Shown here one piece after another: positions 62,811-64,000 of a stretch of DNA of 64,000 nt (its first letter is position 1; the number at the start of each line of letters is the position of its first letter). The notes beneath the pieces are model-generated. The model was not told the origin of the DNA and did no database searches. It saw only the letters and a list, made by a program, of their open reading frames with translations. The position numbers and the translations under genes are program-made. The DNA comes from Methylophilus sp. 13 (GTDB lineage: Bacteria; Pseudomonadota; Gammaproteobacteria; Burkholderiales; Methylophilaceae): positions 620,001-684,000 of the forward strand of contig NZ_JADKYR010000001.1 of the NCBI RefSeq assembly GCF_015354335.1. The letters run 5' to 3'.

Positions 62811-64000
62811 ATGATGACCGACATTTCCCCCGCACAAACCATTACCCTGGCTAAAATCAGACATATCGAGGAGCTGGAGCGCCTGGATAGCTCAATTACT
62901 TTTGTCGAAAGAATTGGGCAGCTCATTCATCAAATTCAGGCTGAACGTGGTGCCAGCTGTCTTTATTTAGCGTCTTCCGGCAAACGCTTCTCGCAGGCAC
63001 GTGCGGATATCGTCGTGCAAAATCAGCAAATTGAAACCGATTTCAGGCAAGCCTTGCAACAATATCTGGACCGCCATGCGCTGACCGATGCCAAACAGTT
63101 GACGCTCATCTCTTGGATTTTGCTGGGTTTGGACCAGCTTAAAAACTTACGTCATCAAATTACGCTACTCAAGATCTCATTTGCGGATTGCATAGAGTCT
63201 TATAACCGCTTTATACAAAGCTTGATCTCGCTGATTTTCGAGATCACGGACAGCTCGGTCAACAGCAAGGTCTCCACCAGCTTGCTGACGCTCTACAACC
63301 TGGTGCAAGCCAAGGAGTTTGCCGGTCAGGAGCGTGCAGTCGGCTCTTATTTATTTGGCTCAGGCAGCATGCAAAGCGAGCATCAGCAAAAACTGCTGGA
63401 ATTGATCACACAGCAAAATCGCCATTTTGAACTGTTCAGCCAGTTTGGCGCCCAGGAGCTACAGCAGGCATGGGCGGTCCTGCAAAGCTCACGCCTACAA
63501 CAGCAGCATGAGCACTTGCGTCACCAGCTGACGGTGGCCAAAGATCAGCAAACGCTCAATACCAGCGCCAGTGATACCTGGTTTGCGTTGTGCAGTGAGC
63601 GCCTGAGTGAAATCTGGCTAATTCAATGCCAGCTGGTGCAATCCATGCACCGCATGCTGGCAGAACTTTCTGCCCATGCGAAAAAAGACCTGGCACAAAC
63701 AAAGCAATATTTGGATGCCATGACGCAAAGCGCTGATCCCAATCATCCCCTGGATAGTAGTTTCTTCAACCTGTCGATTCCGGTCGAGAGTGCGCTGCAA
63801 TTTCAGGCAAATGAAGCTAGGCATACGGCACCCGTGACTTCTATCATGCAGTTGCTGCAACAGCAATCGCAACAGATTGCCGAGATGGAAGTCACCTTGG
63901 CCGATACTAAAAAAGCCTTGTCAGAGCGCAAAGTGATCGAACGCGCCAAAGGCCTGCTAATGCGCAAGTTTGATATTGATGAAATGGAAGCCTACAAACA
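62811..64000 (+). CDS. NIT-domain ANTAR antiterminator (NasR-like), 3' end outside window
   Basis: Open frame from ATG 62811 to the window edge (396 codons visible). Residues about 15-330 match the NIT nitrate/nitrite-sensing domain: FVERIGQLIHQIQAERGASC, GLDQLKNLRHQI and RAVGSYLFGSG. A coiled coil (QLLQQQSQQIAEMEVTLADT) then leads into an ANTAR start, LSERKVIERAKGLLMRKFDI, cut off by the end of the window. The relative is NasR of Klebsiella, which binds leader RNA when nitrate is present. It is 62 bp after amiR on the same strand. Its target may be nitrate assimilation genes beyond the window or the ami leader. Confidence 0.85.
   Translation, partial: MMTDISPAQTITLAKIRHIEELERLDSSITFVERIGQLIHQIQAERGASCLYLASSGKRFSQARADIVVQNQQIETDFRQALQQYLDRHALTDAKQLTLISWILLGLDQLKNLRHQITLLKISFADCIESYNRFIQSLISLIFEITDSSVNSKVSTSLLTLYNLVQAKEFAGQERAVGSYLFGSGSMQSEHQQKLLELITQQNRHFELFSQFGAQELQQAWAVLQSSRLQQQHEHLRHQLTVAKDQQTLNTSASDTWFALCSERLSEIWLIQCQLVQSMHRMLAELSAHAKKDLAQTKQYLDAMTQSADPNHPLDSSFFNLSIPVESALQFQANEARHTAPVTSIMQLLQQQSQQIAEMEVTLADTKKALSERKVIERAKGLLMRKFDIDEMEAYK

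Overview
The window looks like a chromosomal segment of a betaproteobacterium, most plausibly a methylotroph of the Methylophilaceae (Methylophilus or a relative). This is an inference from the gene order adk / leuS-lptE-holA-proA-nadD, the moderate GC content, the PEP-CTERM proteins and the resemblance of the proteins to that group. No rRNA or ribosomal protein gene is present to fix the taxon, and no tRNA gene was seen.

Layout. 1-9.3 kb is core housekeeping: the end of adk, a convergent FecA-like TonB receptor, then leuS, lptE, holA, proA and nadD on one strand. 9.4-20 kb is mixed: a PEP-CTERM metalloprotease, yaiI-rhlE, a PIN/RHH toxin-antitoxin (TA) pair, rlmF, an OsmC-YcaO fusion, a frameshifted PAS-PAS-GAF-GGDEF-EAL gene and a second PIN/RHH pair. 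20.1-23.9 kb is an AT-rich island carrying a complete His-Xaa-Ser (HXS) radical-SAM peptide system (hxsA-D) plus a translationally coupled membrane protein. 24-28 kb holds an M48 peptidase, a VapC/Phd pair and an XRE antitoxin whose RelE-type toxin is wrecked by an internal deletion. 28.1-32.8 kb is the class Ia ribonucleotide reductase operon nrdA-nrdB-yfaE. It sits under a cobalamin riboswitch and has a 111-bp repeat element in each of its two intercistronic gaps.

33-42.4 kb contains two Fur-box-preceded FecI/FecR/TonB-receptor units and a PepSY membrane protein. Next come divergent metE/metR, a methyltransferase and hflX. 48-51 kb is a small accessory patch: a PEP-CTERM protein, four REP-like palindromes around a broken REP-associated transposase (RAYT), and two integron-type gene cassettes with an attC site but no integrase in view. 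51.1-57.6 kb is a complete RND efflux operon with a divergent TetR regulator and a 30-bp palindromic operator. 57.8-64 kb holds a YbaL-type antiporter and then an aliphatic amidase operon amiE-amiC-amiR followed by a second ANTAR regulator with a NIT sensor domain, cut by the window end. The amiE leader carries hairpins that are mutually exclusive with a terminator, as expected for ANTAR antitermination.

How the genes connect. Iron is a recurring theme (three TonB receptors, two FecIR pairs, three Fur-like boxes). B12 economy is another: a B12 riboswitch over the B12-independent nrdAB and, nearby, the B12-independent methionine synthase metE. Amide nitrogen use is sensed by AmiC/AmiR, possibly with nitrate input. 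The accessory patches at 12.5-13.3, 19.3-28 and 48-51 kb carry most of the unusual biology. The HXS island and the cassette patch are the strongest leads for little-described systems.
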